Shown here piece by piece: positions 1 to 9,555 of a stretch of 64,000 bases of DNA (positions are counted from its first letter, which is position 1; the number at the start of each line of letters is the position of its first letter). The notes under the pieces are model-generated. The model made no database searches. It was not told the DNA's origin and saw only the letters and a program-made list of their open reading frames with translations. This stretch comes from G963692885 sp964657395 (GTDB lineage: Bacteria; Acidobacteriota; Terriglobia; Terriglobales; Acidobacteriaceae): contig CAZZUX010000007.1 in NCBI GenBank assembly GCA_964657395.1, positions 11,328-75,327 of the forward strand, written 5' to 3'. Both the position numbers and the translations under genes were made by a program.

Positions 1-1212
1 TGGATCTGTGACAGCAAGTGCGCTGTTTGCCGGAGGTGGTGTAAAGGTTGTTGGCTGGGTGCCAGCTTCATTGCGGAGGTGAGCAGCGAAGGCGATCGCT
101 TCGGAATCCTGTGGGCGAAGGGTGAGTGCCTGCTTCAGAGCTGCGTTCGCTCCGGCCCGATCGCTTTTGCGATTCAAGGCGACGGCAAGATTGAAGCTGT
201 AGTCAGCATCGGCAGGATTGTTGGCAATGGCCTGCCGGAAGAGATTTGAGCCATCCACTCCGTGACGGCTTTGCGCGACGCCTTCATTGTTGAGGACTTC
301 GGAAAGCGGCAGTTGGCCGGCGATGAAGCCGAAGGCGTCTTCAGCCTTGGCGTAGTTGCCGGTGTAAAAGAAAGCCAGGCCGCGGTAGAACTCGGCATAG
401 AGTGCATTCGGATCATTCTTAGGAAGATGGCCGAGCGCAGCGGCAGCGAGTTCATACTGCTGGTTGGCGAAGTAGCCCTGGCCGAGAGCAAGCCATCCGA
501 GGCTGAACTTCGGATTGAGCTGCGTAGCTTCTTTCAGATGACGGATGCGGTCTGCGTTGTTCGGGTCGACAAGACCACGGATGTAATTCTCAAAGCCATC
601 GAGACGTATATCCGAGCCGGCGGCGACAAAGGTGTTTTCAGCAACGGAGTACTGCGGATCGAGAGAGCGGGCGACGCGCCAGGCAGTGCTGTTCAAGACA
701 TCCAGCAGATTGGAGATGTCGGATTCCTGCTGCAAAGGCTGACCCATGTGCAGACTGTTGACGTCGAGCAGCTGAGTGGTGGTGGTGAAGCGCTGGCTGT
801 TGATTGAGTAGCTGCCGAGAACGATGTAGTCGGCATCGAGCGTCTGCGCGATGCGGATTGCGGTAGCGCGGGAGGGCTGGAAGTTGACGGGCAGTCCAAG
901 ATGATCGAGCGCGTATTGACGATCCAGGCGGCTGATAGGAAGGAAGCCCGCGGAGGCGAGGCGTTGGTTCAGCACTTCAGGAACTGCTTCAGCAATCCAA
1001 TCCAGATTGGCCTGGTTGGTGCGGTTTTCGAATGGAAGTACCAGCAGGAGACGATGTTCGCGTACCGCGGCTGCGGAACTTGCCGTGGAAGGATCCGTTT
1101 GTGCGAGCGCCGCTCGTTGAAGGACAGGCGAAAGAGCGAAGAAGCAGGCGCACACTGTTCGGCAGGTGCGTAGAGCGGCAGACCTGGCGTTGACTATGAG
1201 GATTGTCTTCAC
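1..1212 (-). CDS. Exported tetratricopeptide-repeat protein (3' end outside window)
   Basis: Read from a GTG at 1212, the frame stays open to base 1, giving 404 codons with the C-terminus missing. The first ~38 residues look like a signal peptide ending in ALAQ. A following stretch with LLVLPFENRT resembles the TolB-N/FlgO-like domain often fused to TPRs. From about residue 210, helical pairs such as LGWLALGQGYFANQQYELAA and SFNLAVALNRKSDRAGANAA fit TPR repeats. It is probably a periplasmic or membrane-associated scaffold; no catalytic motif is seen. It lies 48 bases after the glycosyltransferase gene on the same strand, so the two are probably co-transcribed. The GTG was chosen because it gives the signal peptide directly. 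Precise role unknown. Confidence 0.8.
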   Translation of the reverse strand, partial: MKTILIVNARSAALRTCRTVCACFFALSPVLQRAALAQTDPSTASSAAAVREHRLLLVLPFENRTNQANLDWIAEAVPEVLNQRLASAGFLPISRLDRQYALDHLGLPVNFQPSRATAIRIAQTLDADYIVLGSYSINSQRFTTTTQLLDVNSLHMGQPLQQESDISNLLDVLNSTAWRVARSLDPQYSVAENTFVAAGSDIRLDGFENYIRGLVDPNNADRIRHLKEATQLNPKFSLGWLALGQGYFANQQYELAAAALGHLPKNDPNALYAEFYRGLAFFYTGNYAKAEDAFGFIAGQLPLSEVLNNEGVAQSRHGVDGSNLFRQAIANNPADADYSFNLAVALNRKSDRAGANAALKQALTLRPQDSEAIAFAAHLRNEAGTQPTTFTPPPANSALAVTDP

Positions 1213-1260
1213 GACAGGGTGATTATAGACGGCCATCCTCCGGGCAAACAGTGGCGCGAC

Positions 1261-2877
1261 CTAGTTGGCAGGGTGAAGCAGCGCCAGCTGCGGACGGTCG
1301 AAATGCAGAAGGGCAGCCCATTGTCCATCTATGCGTGCCTGCCACACGACTTTTCCGCCCAGCAGCCGGGCAATGGTGTCGGGGTCAAGGTCCTGGTGTT
1401 CGTTGAAGAAGCGAGCGTCGAGGGCGCGGTTGGTCTCACCCAGGCTGAACGGCAGCTGAATCGGCTCATACTTGGTGCTGAAGACAAGGGCAGTCGTGAA
1501 GTTGGTGTTCGACTCTCCGGCTCGCTGGATACTGGCGAGAGTGAAGTCATTCACGCTGACTACCTGCCGGGGCTTGCGTACATAGCCGAGCTCTGGCTTG
1601 GTGAGATCGTCGCTGAGTGGCCAGGCGGACAGGACAGTCGCACTCGGATACCGCTGAGTGAGTTCGTGGATCGATGCTTGGGCAAGCACGATGCTGTCGC
1701 GATAACTGAGATTGTCTTCAGGCGAGAAGCGATAGGGTGGATTGATAAAGATGCCGCACGCGAAAGCGGCAGCACTTAACACGAACAACAGGCCCCAGCC
1801 GCGCACGCGTCGGTACCAGGCCCACACGCAAAGCAGTAGCACTATGGGGTATAGCGGCAGCAGGTAGCGCGTGAGCAGCGCCCCGCCCATGACCGAGAAG
1901 AAGAGCAGGTTGCCGATGACGATGATCCACAGTGGCCTGATGATCGATGGATCGAGAGGGCTGATCGGTGCCTGGCCCTCATGACGCAAACGACGCGGCG
2001 ACAGGATGAACGCAGCCAGAGCACAGAGCACTGGCACGAACAGGTTCATATGCGCAGTGAGATGAAAGACGCGGTGCGCAAACGCAACGACGACGCGCAG
2101 CGGGCTCAAAGTGGCAGTCGCGTTGTAGCGGAGGTACTCGGGATTGCCGAAAACGAAGCCGGTCTTGTAGCGGTGAAAGCAATACCAGGCCGCGAGCGGG
2201 ATGAGCGGTGTTACCAGGATGCCGGCACTTGCCGTGCGGGATGCGCGCGAAGGCCAGGCGAGTTCGAAAGCAGCGAGGCACAGGGGGGTGACGACAGCAG
2301 TCTCCTTGGAGAGTACTGCCAGCGAAAAGAAGAAGGCAGCGAGCCAGAGATTGCGTGTGTCCCGCAACGGTTTGAAATAGAAGCATAGTGCCCACACGGT
2401 TGCGGCTGCGGCGAAGATGTCGGAGTGGCCAAGGGTGCTTTGCGCGAACCAGACGGGATAGAGCAGCGTGAGTGCCGTGACCGACGCGGCGATCTGCCAT
2501 TTACGCGCGACCTGCAATGCCAGCTGGTAGACACCGAGGAGTGCGAGGGAAGATACCACGCACATGGCTACGCGGGTGACAAAGGGAATGAAGCCGGAAG
2601 CCTTCCACCAGAGCGCGAGATAGATGCTGGGAAGCGGAGGATGCGCGTTGCTGAGAGTGGAATAGGGGATGAGCGAACCGGTGCGCAGAAAATCGTAGGC
2701 AGCCGGGATGTAATAGCCGGCCTCGTCCCAGTAGTAAGGGAGTCGGAGCAGCGTGATGTGGGTCAGGTAGACGCTGATGAAGATAAGGGGAAAGATCTGC
2801 CACAGGTGCAGGGGCCGCGGTTGCCGAATGGCTGCAGATCGCTCCGACCGGAACTGGGGATCTACTGGCGAGTTCAA
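1261..2877 (-). CDS. GT39/ArnT-like membrane glycosyltransferase
   Basis: A 538-residue polytopic membrane protein of the GT-C superfamily (dolichyl-phosphate-mannose mannosyltransferase/ArnT type). Such enzymes move a sugar from a polyprenyl-phosphate carrier to an acceptor on the outer face of the inner membrane. After a first membrane segment (~28-46) comes LPYYWDEAGYY, the acidic DE pair (51-52) expected in the first periplasmic loop, then about ten hydrophobic segments, an SKETA motif in mid-protein and a soluble C-terminal part. The start is a TTG; no ATG lies near the N-terminus in this frame. It is followed by the TPR protein gene. Sugar and acceptor cannot be told from sequence. Confidence 0.85.
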   Translation of the reverse strand: MNSPVDPQFRSERSAAIRQPRPLHLWQIFPLIFISVYLTHITLLRLPYYWDEAGYYIPAAYDFLRTGSLIPYSTLSNAHPPLPSIYLALWWKASGFIPFVTRVAMCVVSSLALLGVYQLALQVARKWQIAASVTALTLLYPVWFAQSTLGHSDIFAAAATVWALCFYFKPLRDTRNLWLAAFFFSLAVLSKETAVVTPLCLAAFELAWPSRASRTASAGILVTPLIPLAAWYCFHRYKTGFVFGNPEYLRYNATATLSPLRVVVAFAHRVFHLTAHMNLFVPVLCALAAFILSPRRLRHEGQAPISPLDPSIIRPLWIIVIGNLLFFSVMGGALLTRYLLPLYPIVLLLCVWAWYRRVRGWGLLFVLSAAAFACGIFINPPYRFSPEDNLSYRDSIVLAQASIHELTQRYPSATVLSAWPLSDDLTKPELGYVRKPRQVVSVNDFTLASIQRAGESNTNFTTALVFSTKYEPIQLPFSLGETNRALDARFFNEHQDLDPDTIARLLGGKVVWQARIDGQWAALLHFDRPQLALLHPAN

Positions 2878-2917
2878 CCGGCGGCCCTACCTGGATTCTT
2901 AAAGTTCGATGAAAGGC

Positions 2918-3226
2918 TTAGTTGAAGCTGCGCACATTCGAGGAAGGTGCCTGCGGCTCAAGGGCGACATTGCCGAAGGTCTGTTCGTACTGAGCAAGAT
3001 TCTGCCCGAGGATATTCCACAGTGCCTTGGCCTGCTGCGGGCTGAGATAGATGCCCTGGAAATTTTTGATGGTCAGCTCCTCGGCGGTGTCCTGCTGGGC
3101 GGTGCCGAAGTAGAGAAAAAAGTCCCACACACTGATGCGTACCTGCACGCTGTTGGCGTAGCTGTCGCGGTACTCAGGCGAGCGGGTGACGTTGATGCGG
3201 GGCTGCTGCGGATTCTCTTGGCTCAT
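2918..3226 (-). CDS. DUF3467 domain protein
   Basis: A 102-residue soluble protein matching the small DUF3467 family: it contains YANSVQVRISVWDFFLYFG followed by the SPQQAKALWNILGQNL stretch typical of these proteins. The family has no established biochemical function. No signal peptide or membrane segment is visible. It lies between tRNA-Leu (65 bases upstream) and the glycosyltransferase gene (40 bases downstream), all on the minus strand. Family recognition is confident, role is not. Confidence 0.85.
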   Translation of the reverse strand: MSQENPQQPRINVTRSPEYRDSYANSVQVRISVWDFFLYFGTAQQDTAEELTIKNFQGIYLSPQQAKALWNILGQNLAQYEQTFGNVALEPQAPSSNVRSFN

Positions 3227-3289
3227 TGCGGCTTATAGACCTTTTCTGAATTGGCTCGCCGGGTAGTTTCGACAAAGCGGGAAATAGAT

Positions 3290-3373
3290 TGGTGCGGGAG
3301 GGGGGACTTGAACCCCCACGGATTACTCCGCCAGATCCTAAGTCTGGTGCGTCTGCCATTTCGCCACCCCCGC
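3290..3373 (-). tRNA. tRNA-Leu (anticodon TAG)
   Basis: An 84-nt class II tRNA. The acceptor stem GCGGGGG pairs with CTCCCGC (one G.U), the anticodon stem is CCAGA/TCTGG around loop CTTAGGA (anticodon TAG, reading CUA/CUG-type Leu codons), a variable arm follows, then a T arm with GTTCAAGTC. The 3' CCA is encoded (3290-3292). The long variable region and the TAG anticodon together support leucine identity. Confidence 0.95.
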
Positions 3374-3741
3374 ACGGCTTGCCTGAGTTGTGCACCCGGC
3401 TCCGTGGACAGACTGCCGTGACCACCGGCGTGCATCTCGGTAGAAGAGTGGACGGGGCAGCTGACAGCGAAAACAGCAGACCCGACTATAACAGCGTACT
3501 GGCAGAAGTGCGTCTGGTGCAATGCCGAGCCGGTAGAACGGTATCGACCTGCAAGTCCGCAGGTACAAGCGACCTAGCGAAACCAGCTACGGGCGACCAT
3601 CACGTCAGATCGGTCAAATTGCAAGGTGGTTTCTTAAGGATTTCTGAATCAATCAAACTTCACATGAATCTGTGTATCGACTTCCCTGGTCTCGGGCTAG
3701 TGCCTGACCTCATCCTGTATGTCGAAGGCATTGAACGCTGC
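3374..3741. other. Intergenic region with a hairpin, upstream of the RND operon
   Basis: This 368-base gap lies between the divergent tRNA-Leu/DUF3467 unit and the RND efflux operon. An open frame runs through it in phase with the adaptor gene, but it would read across the tRNA antisense strand and puts the lipoprotein signal internally, so it is not coding. A perfect 6-bp inverted repeat, ACCTGC-N6-GCAGGT (3547-3564), could be an operator or hairpin. A TATAGT box on the minus strand around 3485-3490 may serve the tRNA. No regulator gene is present. Confidence 0.4.
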
Positions 3742-4923
3742 ATGAATTTATTTCCACGACCTTTCATCTATGCGCTCGCCCCGGTGCTTTTCATCACTGG
3801 CTGCGAAAAGAAAGCTCAACAACAGCCTCAAGGACCACCACCTCCAACTCCGGTTTCCTATGCCACTGTTGAGCAAAGAGATGTTTCCATCTACGGCGAA
3901 TGGGTCTCTTCCCTTGATGGCACGATAACCGCACAGATCACGCCGCAGGTGACTGGCTACCTGGTGAAGCAGGATTACCAGGATGGCGCCTACGTTCACA
4001 AGGGGCAGGTGTTGTTTGATATCGATCCGCGGCCGACACAGGCACTGGTGGAGCAGGCGCAGGCGCAGCTGACCCAGGCCCAGGCTGCCAAAGAGCTGGC
4101 ACAGATCAACGTGGACCGCGACACGCCCTTGGTGAAGATACGCGGCATCGCGAAAAGTCAGCTGGATACGGAACTCGGAAATCTGCACCAGGCCGAGGCC
4201 TCGGTGAAGTCCTATCAGGCCGCTGTGGACACCGCCAAGTTGAACCTTGGATTTACCAAGGTGCACTCCCTGATCGATGGTGTAGCCGGTGTAGCTTCTA
4301 CTCAAGTCGGCAGCCTTGTGACGCAATCCACGACACTGACCACGGTCTCGATGGTCGATCCGATAAGGGCCTACTTCCCGATCAGCGAGCAGGAGTACCT
4401 GGCGCTGGCAGGGAAGGTCGGCGTAAAGGGATCGCATGATCTCCTCAAGGCCGGCAACAGTATCCCGTTGGATATAACGCTGGCAGATGGCACCCTGTAT
4501 CCGCGTAAGGGCAGGATTGTGCTGGTGGATCGGCAGGTAGATACGACCACCGGCACGATTCGAGTTGCGGCCGCATTCCCGAATCCTGAACGGCTTCTGC
4601 GACCGGGCCAGTACGCGAAGGTTCGCGCAGTGACAGCAACCGAGCACAACGCGTTGCTGGTTCCGCAGCGTGCTGTGAATGAACTGCAGGGAGCCTACTC
4701 GGTCGCTGTGATCGGCAGCGATAACAAGATCAAGATACAGAACATCGTCACTGGTCCTCGCGAAGGCGCGTTCTGGGTCATCCGATCCGGTGTGCAGCCC
4801 GGCGACCGCGTGGTGACCGAAGGCAACGACAAAATTCGCGATGGTGCGACCGTAAGCGCCAAGCCGGATCCATCGATCGTTCCGGCGCCGCAACAAGTGA
4901 ACGACTCGACGGAGAAGCACTAG
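3742..4923 (+). CDS. RND efflux periplasmic adaptor lipoprotein (AcrA/MexA type)
   Basis: Membrane fusion protein of a tripartite drug/solute efflux pump, linking the inner-membrane RND transporter to the outer-membrane channel. The 393-residue product starts at ATG 3742, which places a lipoprotein signal at once (MNLFPRPF... LFITGC, Cys21). The lipoyl/barrel-sandwich halves follow (DYQDGAYVHKGQVLFDIDPR near 80-100), separated by a Gln/Ala-rich alpha-hairpin, then beta-barrel and membrane-proximal domains. It is first in a three-gene operon, 3 bases before the RND gene. Substrate cannot be inferred. Longer upstream starts were rejected because they would bury the signal and cross the tRNA. 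Confidence 0.93.
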   Translation: MNLFPRPFIYALAPVLFITGCEKKAQQQPQGPPPPTPVSYATVEQRDVSIYGEWVSSLDGTITAQITPQVTGYLVKQDYQDGAYVHKGQVLFDIDPRPTQALVEQAQAQLTQAQAAKELAQINVDRDTPLVKIRGIAKSQLDTELGNLHQAEASVKSYQAAVDTAKLNLGFTKVHSLIDGVAGVASTQVGSLVTQSTTLTTVSMVDPIRAYFPISEQEYLALAGKVGVKGSHDLLKAGNSIPLDITLADGTLYPRKGRIVLVDRQVDTTTGTIRVAAAFPNPERLLRPGQYAKVRAVTATEHNALLVPQRAVNELQGAYSVAVIGSDNKIKIQNIVTGPREGAFWVIRSGVQPGDRVVTEGNDKIRDGATVSAKPDPSIVPAPQQVNDSTEKH

Positions 4924-4926
4924 ACC

Positions 4927-7900
4927 ATGGCCCATTTTTTCATCCGGCGACCTATCGTCGCCATGGTGATTGCGATCATCATGGTCATTGTGGGAGCGGT
5001 TTCGGCGACTACCTTGCCGGTCGCGCAGTTTCCTGACATCGTTCCTGCAGAAATCCTGGTGCAGGCCACCTATCCCGGTGCAGATGCCAAAACGCTTGAG
5101 CAATCGGTAGCAACGCCTCTGGAAGAGCAGATTACCGGCGTCGACAACATGAACTACATGTACTCCGTGAATGCCAGCAATGGGCAGACACAGATATTTG
5201 TAGATTTCGATGTGAAGACCGATCCGAACATCGACCAGGTGCTGACCCAGCTGCGTACCTCGCAGGCTCAGTCGCAGATTCCAGCGCAGGTAGTGGCAGG
5301 CGGCATCACTGTGACCAAGTCGCTGACAGCACCGATGATGCTGCTGCCGATCTACTCGCCGCACGGTACGTACGACGCGATCTTCTTGGCCAATTACTGC
5401 TATATCAATCTTGTAGATGAAGTGACACGCGTCAAAGGTGTGTCGCGCGCTCAGGTGTTCGGCGCCGGACAATATGCACTGCGTGTCTGGGTCAAGCCGG
5501 ACAAGCTGGCATCACTCGGCATCACCGTCCCGAATATTGTTGCCGCGATCAATGCGCAGAACACAGTAAATCCGGCAGGTCAAGTTGGTGGAGAGCCCGC
5601 GCCACCAGGGCAGGAGTTCACGTATACGGTGCAGACACAGGGTCGACTGGTGTCACCCGAAGACTTCGGCAACATTATCGTTCGTTCGCGATCAAACGGA
5701 GCCACGCTTCATCTGCGCGATGTTGCAAGGGTTGAACTTGGCGCGCAGACCTACAGTCTCAGTGGCCGCTTCAATGGCGAACCTTCGGCAATTCTTGCGG
5801 TATATCAGCTGCCTGGTTCGAATGCCGTCGATGCTGCTAAAGGCGTGCGCGCTCGCATGGCACAGTTGAAGACGCGATTCCCGGCGGATCTTGATTATTC
5901 CGTCGGATTGGATACGACGCTTGCCGTGCAGGCAGGTATCAAGGAGATCGAGAGCACGCTCGCTATCGCGCTGATACTGGTCATCATCGTTGTCTACATC
6001 TTCCTGCAGGGTTGGCGCGCGACGTTGATCCCGTTGCTTGCAGTGCCTGTATCCCTCATCGGTACGTTCGTAGTCTTCCCGCTGCTGGGGTTCTCAATCA
6101 ACACGCTCTCGCTCTTCGGACTGGTGCTTTCTATCGGCCTTGTCGTCGACGATGCAATTGTGGTGGTGGAAGCAGTAGAGCACCATATCGAAGAAGGAAT
6201 GGATCCGGTCTCAGCTACGGAACTCGCCATGCGCGAGGTGTCGGGACCGGTCATCGCAACAGCCCTGATCCTGTCCGCGGTGTTTATCCCGACTATTTTC
6301 GTTGCGGGTATTACAGGACGTCTGTATCAGCAATTTGCGATCACAATCGCAATCTCGGTCATCTTCTCGGCCTTCAATGCTTTGTCTCTCAGCCCTGCGC
6401 TCTGCGCCTTGTTGTTGAAGCCCAAGAAGCCCTCCCGGGGACCCTTGGCAGCATTCTTCCGCTGGTTCAATCGTGGGTTCGGCCACATAACGGACGGCTA
6501 CATCAGCTTTACGAGCAGGATGATCCGCAAATGGGGATTGAGCCTGGCGTTCCTGCTGATTGTTGCTGTGATTGCCGGATTCATGGGGAAGCAGCTGCCA
6601 AGTTCTTTTCTGCCGAATGAAGATCAGGGCTATCTGTTCCTAGGGCTGCAACTCCCGCAGGCATCGTCGCTCCAACGCACAAGCGATGCGGCCCGATCGG
6701 TAGAGAAGATTGTGCGGGCTACACCCGGTGTGCAGAGTATTGTGTCGGTCATCGGCTTCAACCTGCTGTCGTTTACACAGACGACCTACAATGCATTCTT
6801 CTTCGTCACTCTCAAACCGTGGGAAGAGCGCAAAACGCCTGATCAGCAGCTAGCCGCAATCAACCAGCATATTCAACAGCAATTAGGCGGGTTGCCGCAG
6901 GGCATTGCGTTCTCCTTTCCACCACCTTCCATTCCTGGTGTTGGAACGTCGGGCGGCGTGACGTTTGTTCTGGAAGACAGGTCAGGTTCGAGCGATCCGA
7001 ACTTCCTGGCCAGCAACGTGCAGAAATTTGTTGCAGCCTGCAATAAACGACCGGAGTTGGCCGGAGTCCTTGCAAGCTTCCTGCCTGCAGTTCCGCAGCG
7101 TTTCATCGATCTTGATAGAAACAAAGCAGAGAAGCAGCAGGTAAGCCTCGCGGATGCTTACGAGACGATGCAATCGTTTCTTGGCGGCTACCTGGTCAAC
7201 TACTTCAATCGTTTTGGCAGGCAATGGCAGGTGTACGTAGAGGCGGAAGGCGAGTACCGCCAGACGACGGACGATATCGGACGCTTCTATGTGCAGAACA
7301 CTAACAACGCCATGGTGCCGTTGAGTGCTATCACTTCAGTCAAGCCGATCGCAGGGCCTGAGTTCATCCTGCGATACAACGAGTACGAGGCGGCGCAATT
7401 AAATGCAGCCGCGGCTCCCGGCTACAGTTCGGGCCAGGCACGGGCAGCCATGGAACAGGTGTTTGCTGAAACTATGCCGAAGCAGATGGGCTTCGATTAC
7501 GAGGGCATCTCCTACCAGGAACAGCAGGCCGCAAACGGCGTTTCAACCACTGCAGTTTATGGCTTGTCGCTGATGTTCGTCTTCCTGATTCTTGCAGCAC
7601 AGTACGAAAGCTGGTCGCTACCATTCAGCGTGCTGCTCAGTACGCCTGTGGCTATCCTCGGAGCCTTCCTCGCTGTGACAATACGTCACTTTGACAGTGA
7701 CGTATACACCCAGGTCGGCTTGATCATGCTGATCGGTCTCGCTGCGAAGAACGCCATACTGATTGTTGAATTTGCAAAGGACCAGTATGAGAAGGGCGGA
7801 AAAACGCCTGCGGAAGCGGCGTTGGCTGGCGCCAGGTTGAGGCTCCGACCCATCCTGATGACGGCATTCGCATTCATCCTGGGCTGCGTTCCATTGTGGC

Positions 7901-8097
7901 TCGCCTCGGGTTCTGGAGCAGTAGGTCGACAGACACTGGGAACGGTAGTCATTGGGGGCATGCTGGCGGCTTCGCTGGTGGCCATCTTCCTGGTGCCAGT
8001 TACTTTCACAGTGGTAGAGAAGATCATCCTTCGCACCAGTAGAGGCAAGTCTGGAGATGTGCCGACAAAGGGTGCGCCGACAGGAGGTGCGGCATGA
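4927..8097 (+). CDS. RND multidrug efflux transporter, HAE1 (AcrB) family
   Basis: Proton-driven inner-membrane pump of the hydrophobe/amphiphile efflux family. Its 1056 residues match the usual ~1050. It has the N-terminal MAHFFIRRPIVAMVIAIIMV helix, a large periplasmic domain, the proton-relay aspartates Asp408-Asp409 in GLVVDDAIVVVEA (TM4) and the matching Lys941 in LAAKNAILIVEFAKD (TM10). It works as a trimer with the adaptor upstream and the outer-membrane channel downstream, whose start overlaps its stop (ATGA). Codons around 7681-7705 contain a perfect 10-bp inverted repeat, noted separately. Assignment to HAE1 is firm; substrate is unknown. Confidence 0.96.
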   Translation: MAHFFIRRPIVAMVIAIIMVIVGAVSATTLPVAQFPDIVPAEILVQATYPGADAKTLEQSVATPLEEQITGVDNMNYMYSVNASNGQTQIFVDFDVKTDPNIDQVLTQLRTSQAQSQIPAQVVAGGITVTKSLTAPMMLLPIYSPHGTYDAIFLANYCYINLVDEVTRVKGVSRAQVFGAGQYALRVWVKPDKLASLGITVPNIVAAINAQNTVNPAGQVGGEPAPPGQEFTYTVQTQGRLVSPEDFGNIIVRSRSNGATLHLRDVARVELGAQTYSLSGRFNGEPSAILAVYQLPGSNAVDAAKGVRARMAQLKTRFPADLDYSVGLDTTLAVQAGIKEIESTLAIALILVIIVVYIFLQGWRATLIPLLAVPVSLIGTFVVFPLLGFSINTLSLFGLVLSIGLVVDDAIVVVEAVEHHIEEGMDPVSATELAMREVSGPVIATALILSAVFIPTIFVAGITGRLYQQFAITIAISVIFSAFNALSLSPALCALLLKPKKPSRGPLAAFFRWFNRGFGHITDGYISFTSRMIRKWGLSLAFLLIVAVIAGFMGKQLPSSFLPNEDQGYLFLGLQLPQASSLQRTSDAARSVEKIVRATPGVQSIVSVIGFNLLSFTQTTYNAFFFVTLKPWEERKTPDQQLAAINQHIQQQLGGLPQGIAFSFPPPSIPGVGTSGGVTFVLEDRSGSSDPNFLASNVQKFVAACNKRPELAGVLASFLPAVPQRFIDLDRNKAEKQQVSLADAYETMQSFLGGYLVNYFNRFGRQWQVYVEAEGEYRQTTDDIGRFYVQNTNNAMVPLSAITSVKPIAGPEFILRYNEYEAAQLNAAAAPGYSSGQARAAMEQVFAETMPKQMGFDYEGISYQEQQAANGVSTTAVYGLSLMFVFLILAAQYESWSLPFSVLLSTPVAILGAFLAVTIRHFDSDVYTQVGLIMLIGLAAKNAILIVEFAKDQYEKGGKTPAEAALAGARLRLRPILMTAFAFILGCVPLWLASGSGAVGRQTLGTVVIGGMLAASLVAIFLVPVTFTVVEKIILRTSRGKSGDVPTKGAPTGGAA

Positions 8098-9530
8098 GTC
8101 GCGTTCGTGCCATCCTTGCGTCCGTCGTGGTCCTTGCGACAGCAGGCTGCTCGGTAGGTCCTAACTACAAGCGCCCTGCAGTGCAGGCTCCGGCTGTGTA
8201 TCGCGGTCAGGCTGCGGAAGAAGCAGCGGATACACACGCCTACGTGGACAACACTACAGCGCAACCAGCTGCTGGATCGTTCGGCGATCAGAAGTGGTTC
8301 GATGTCTTTCAGGATCCAGTGCTGCAGGAACTCATCCGCACAGCGCGAAAAAACAATTTCGATGTGCAGGTAGCTGCAGCCCGCATTCTCGAAGCGCAAG
8401 CCCAGTTCAGAATCACGCGGGCTGACCAGTTTCCGCAGATCACTGCAGGCGCCGAGATCATTCAGCAACAGCAACCAAAGGATTCGGCGCTCTTTCCGCC
8501 CTACCAGATCAACGAAGGCGCTCTGGTAGTCAGCGGCACCTGGAATGTCGACATATGGGGCCGCTACCGTCGAGCAACCGAGTCCGCGAGAGCGCAGCTG
8601 TTGTCACAGGAGTGGGCAAAGAAGGCAGTTTTGACAACGGTCGTATCGCAGGTTGCGGCGGACTACTTCCAACTGCGCGAATATGACTATCAACTGGAGA
8701 TCACGCGGAACACCATCAAGGCGCGGCAGGAATTTGTTGAAATCGAGAAGCAGCTTGTAGAGGGCGGTGCTGCTTCCGACGTCGACCTTTTTGAAGCGCA
8801 ACAGACGCTGTATACGGCAACGGCACAACTGCCGCAGATTGAACAGGGAATTGCGCAGGAAGAGAATGCGATTCGAATTCTGCTGGGGCAGCAACCAGGT
8901 CCCATCCCGCGCGGGAAGCCGCTGATCGAACAGCCTAATCCGCCGAGCCTGCCTGCCGGCCTGCCTTCGAAGCTGTTGGAACGAAGAGCCGATATCCTCG
9001 AAGCCGAACAGACGGTGCGAGCTCAGAATGCCACCATCGGCGAGGCAATCGCGCAGGAGTTTCCGCAGCTCCCCCTGACCGGGCAGGGTGGCTACGGATC
9101 AAACGCCCTCAACGCGCTGTTCACGAGTCCGTCACTGCTTTGGACGCTTGAGGCACAGGCAGCGCAACCGATCTTTAATGCTGGGCAGCTCCGGAACCAG
9201 GTACGACTTGCCCGCGCACAGACACAGGAGGCCGTAGCCAGTTACCAAAGAACAGTAGCAACTGCTTTCCAGGGCGTGTCCGACGGACTCACCGCGTACA
9301 ACAAGGCCCACGAGTATCGTGCGCAGCAGGCACTGCTTGCAAAGTCAGCCCAGGACGCGACCAACCTGGCGCACATTCGCTACAACGCCGGGGTCACAAC
9401 ATATCTGGAAGTGCTGACGAATGACACGACTTCCTACTCAGCCAATCTGACCCTGGCGCAAGCGGAATTGCAGGAGCGGACATCGCTGGTGCAGCTGTAT
9501 GCTGCGCTGGGTGGCGGCTGGCAGGATTAG
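8094..9530 (+). CDS. Outer-membrane efflux channel lipoprotein, NodT/OprM family
   Basis: Outer-membrane factor completing the RND pump. The 478-residue protein has a lipoprotein signal (LATAGC, Cys19) followed by SVGPNYKRPAV, the hallmark N-terminus of NodT/OprM proteins. Two TolC-like repeats follow, each with long helical stretches (AARILEAQAQFRITRADQFP and RLARAQTQEAVASYQRTVAT). The ATG overlaps the transporter stop by four bases, so translation is probably coupled. It is last in the operon; the next gene converges from the opposite strand 25 bases on. Confidence 0.95.
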   Translation: MSRVRAILASVVVLATAGCSVGPNYKRPAVQAPAVYRGQAAEEAADTHAYVDNTTAQPAAGSFGDQKWFDVFQDPVLQELIRTARKNNFDVQVAAARILEAQAQFRITRADQFPQITAGAEIIQQQQPKDSALFPPYQINEGALVVSGTWNVDIWGRYRRATESARAQLLSQEWAKKAVLTTVVSQVAADYFQLREYDYQLEITRNTIKARQEFVEIEKQLVEGGAASDVDLFEAQQTLYTATAQLPQIEQGIAQEENAIRILLGQQPGPIPRGKPLIEQPNPPSLPAGLPSKLLERRADILEAEQTVRAQNATIGEAIAQEFPQLPLTGQGGYGSNALNALFTSPSLLWTLEAQAAQPIFNAGQLRNQVRLARAQTQEAVASYQRTVATAFQGVSDGLTAYNKAHEYRAQQALLAKSAQDATNLAHIRYNAGVTTYLEVLTNDTTSYSANLTLAQAELQERTSLVQLYAALGGGWQD

Positions 9531-9555
9531 GCTCTGCAGCCGGCCTCTCCACTCG

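Noticed and set aside
262..807. 181-codon plus-strand frame
   Set aside because: Antisense to the TPR protein, whose frame has a signal peptide and repeats.
3289..3741. Upstream extension of the RND adaptor frame
   Set aside because: It reads through the tRNA-Leu complement and would bury the lipoprotein signal inside the protein.
3748..5472. 574-codon open frame on the minus strand
   Set aside because: Fully antisense to the RND adaptor and transporter, whose frames show clear family motifs; its His/Arg/Leu-rich product matches nothing.
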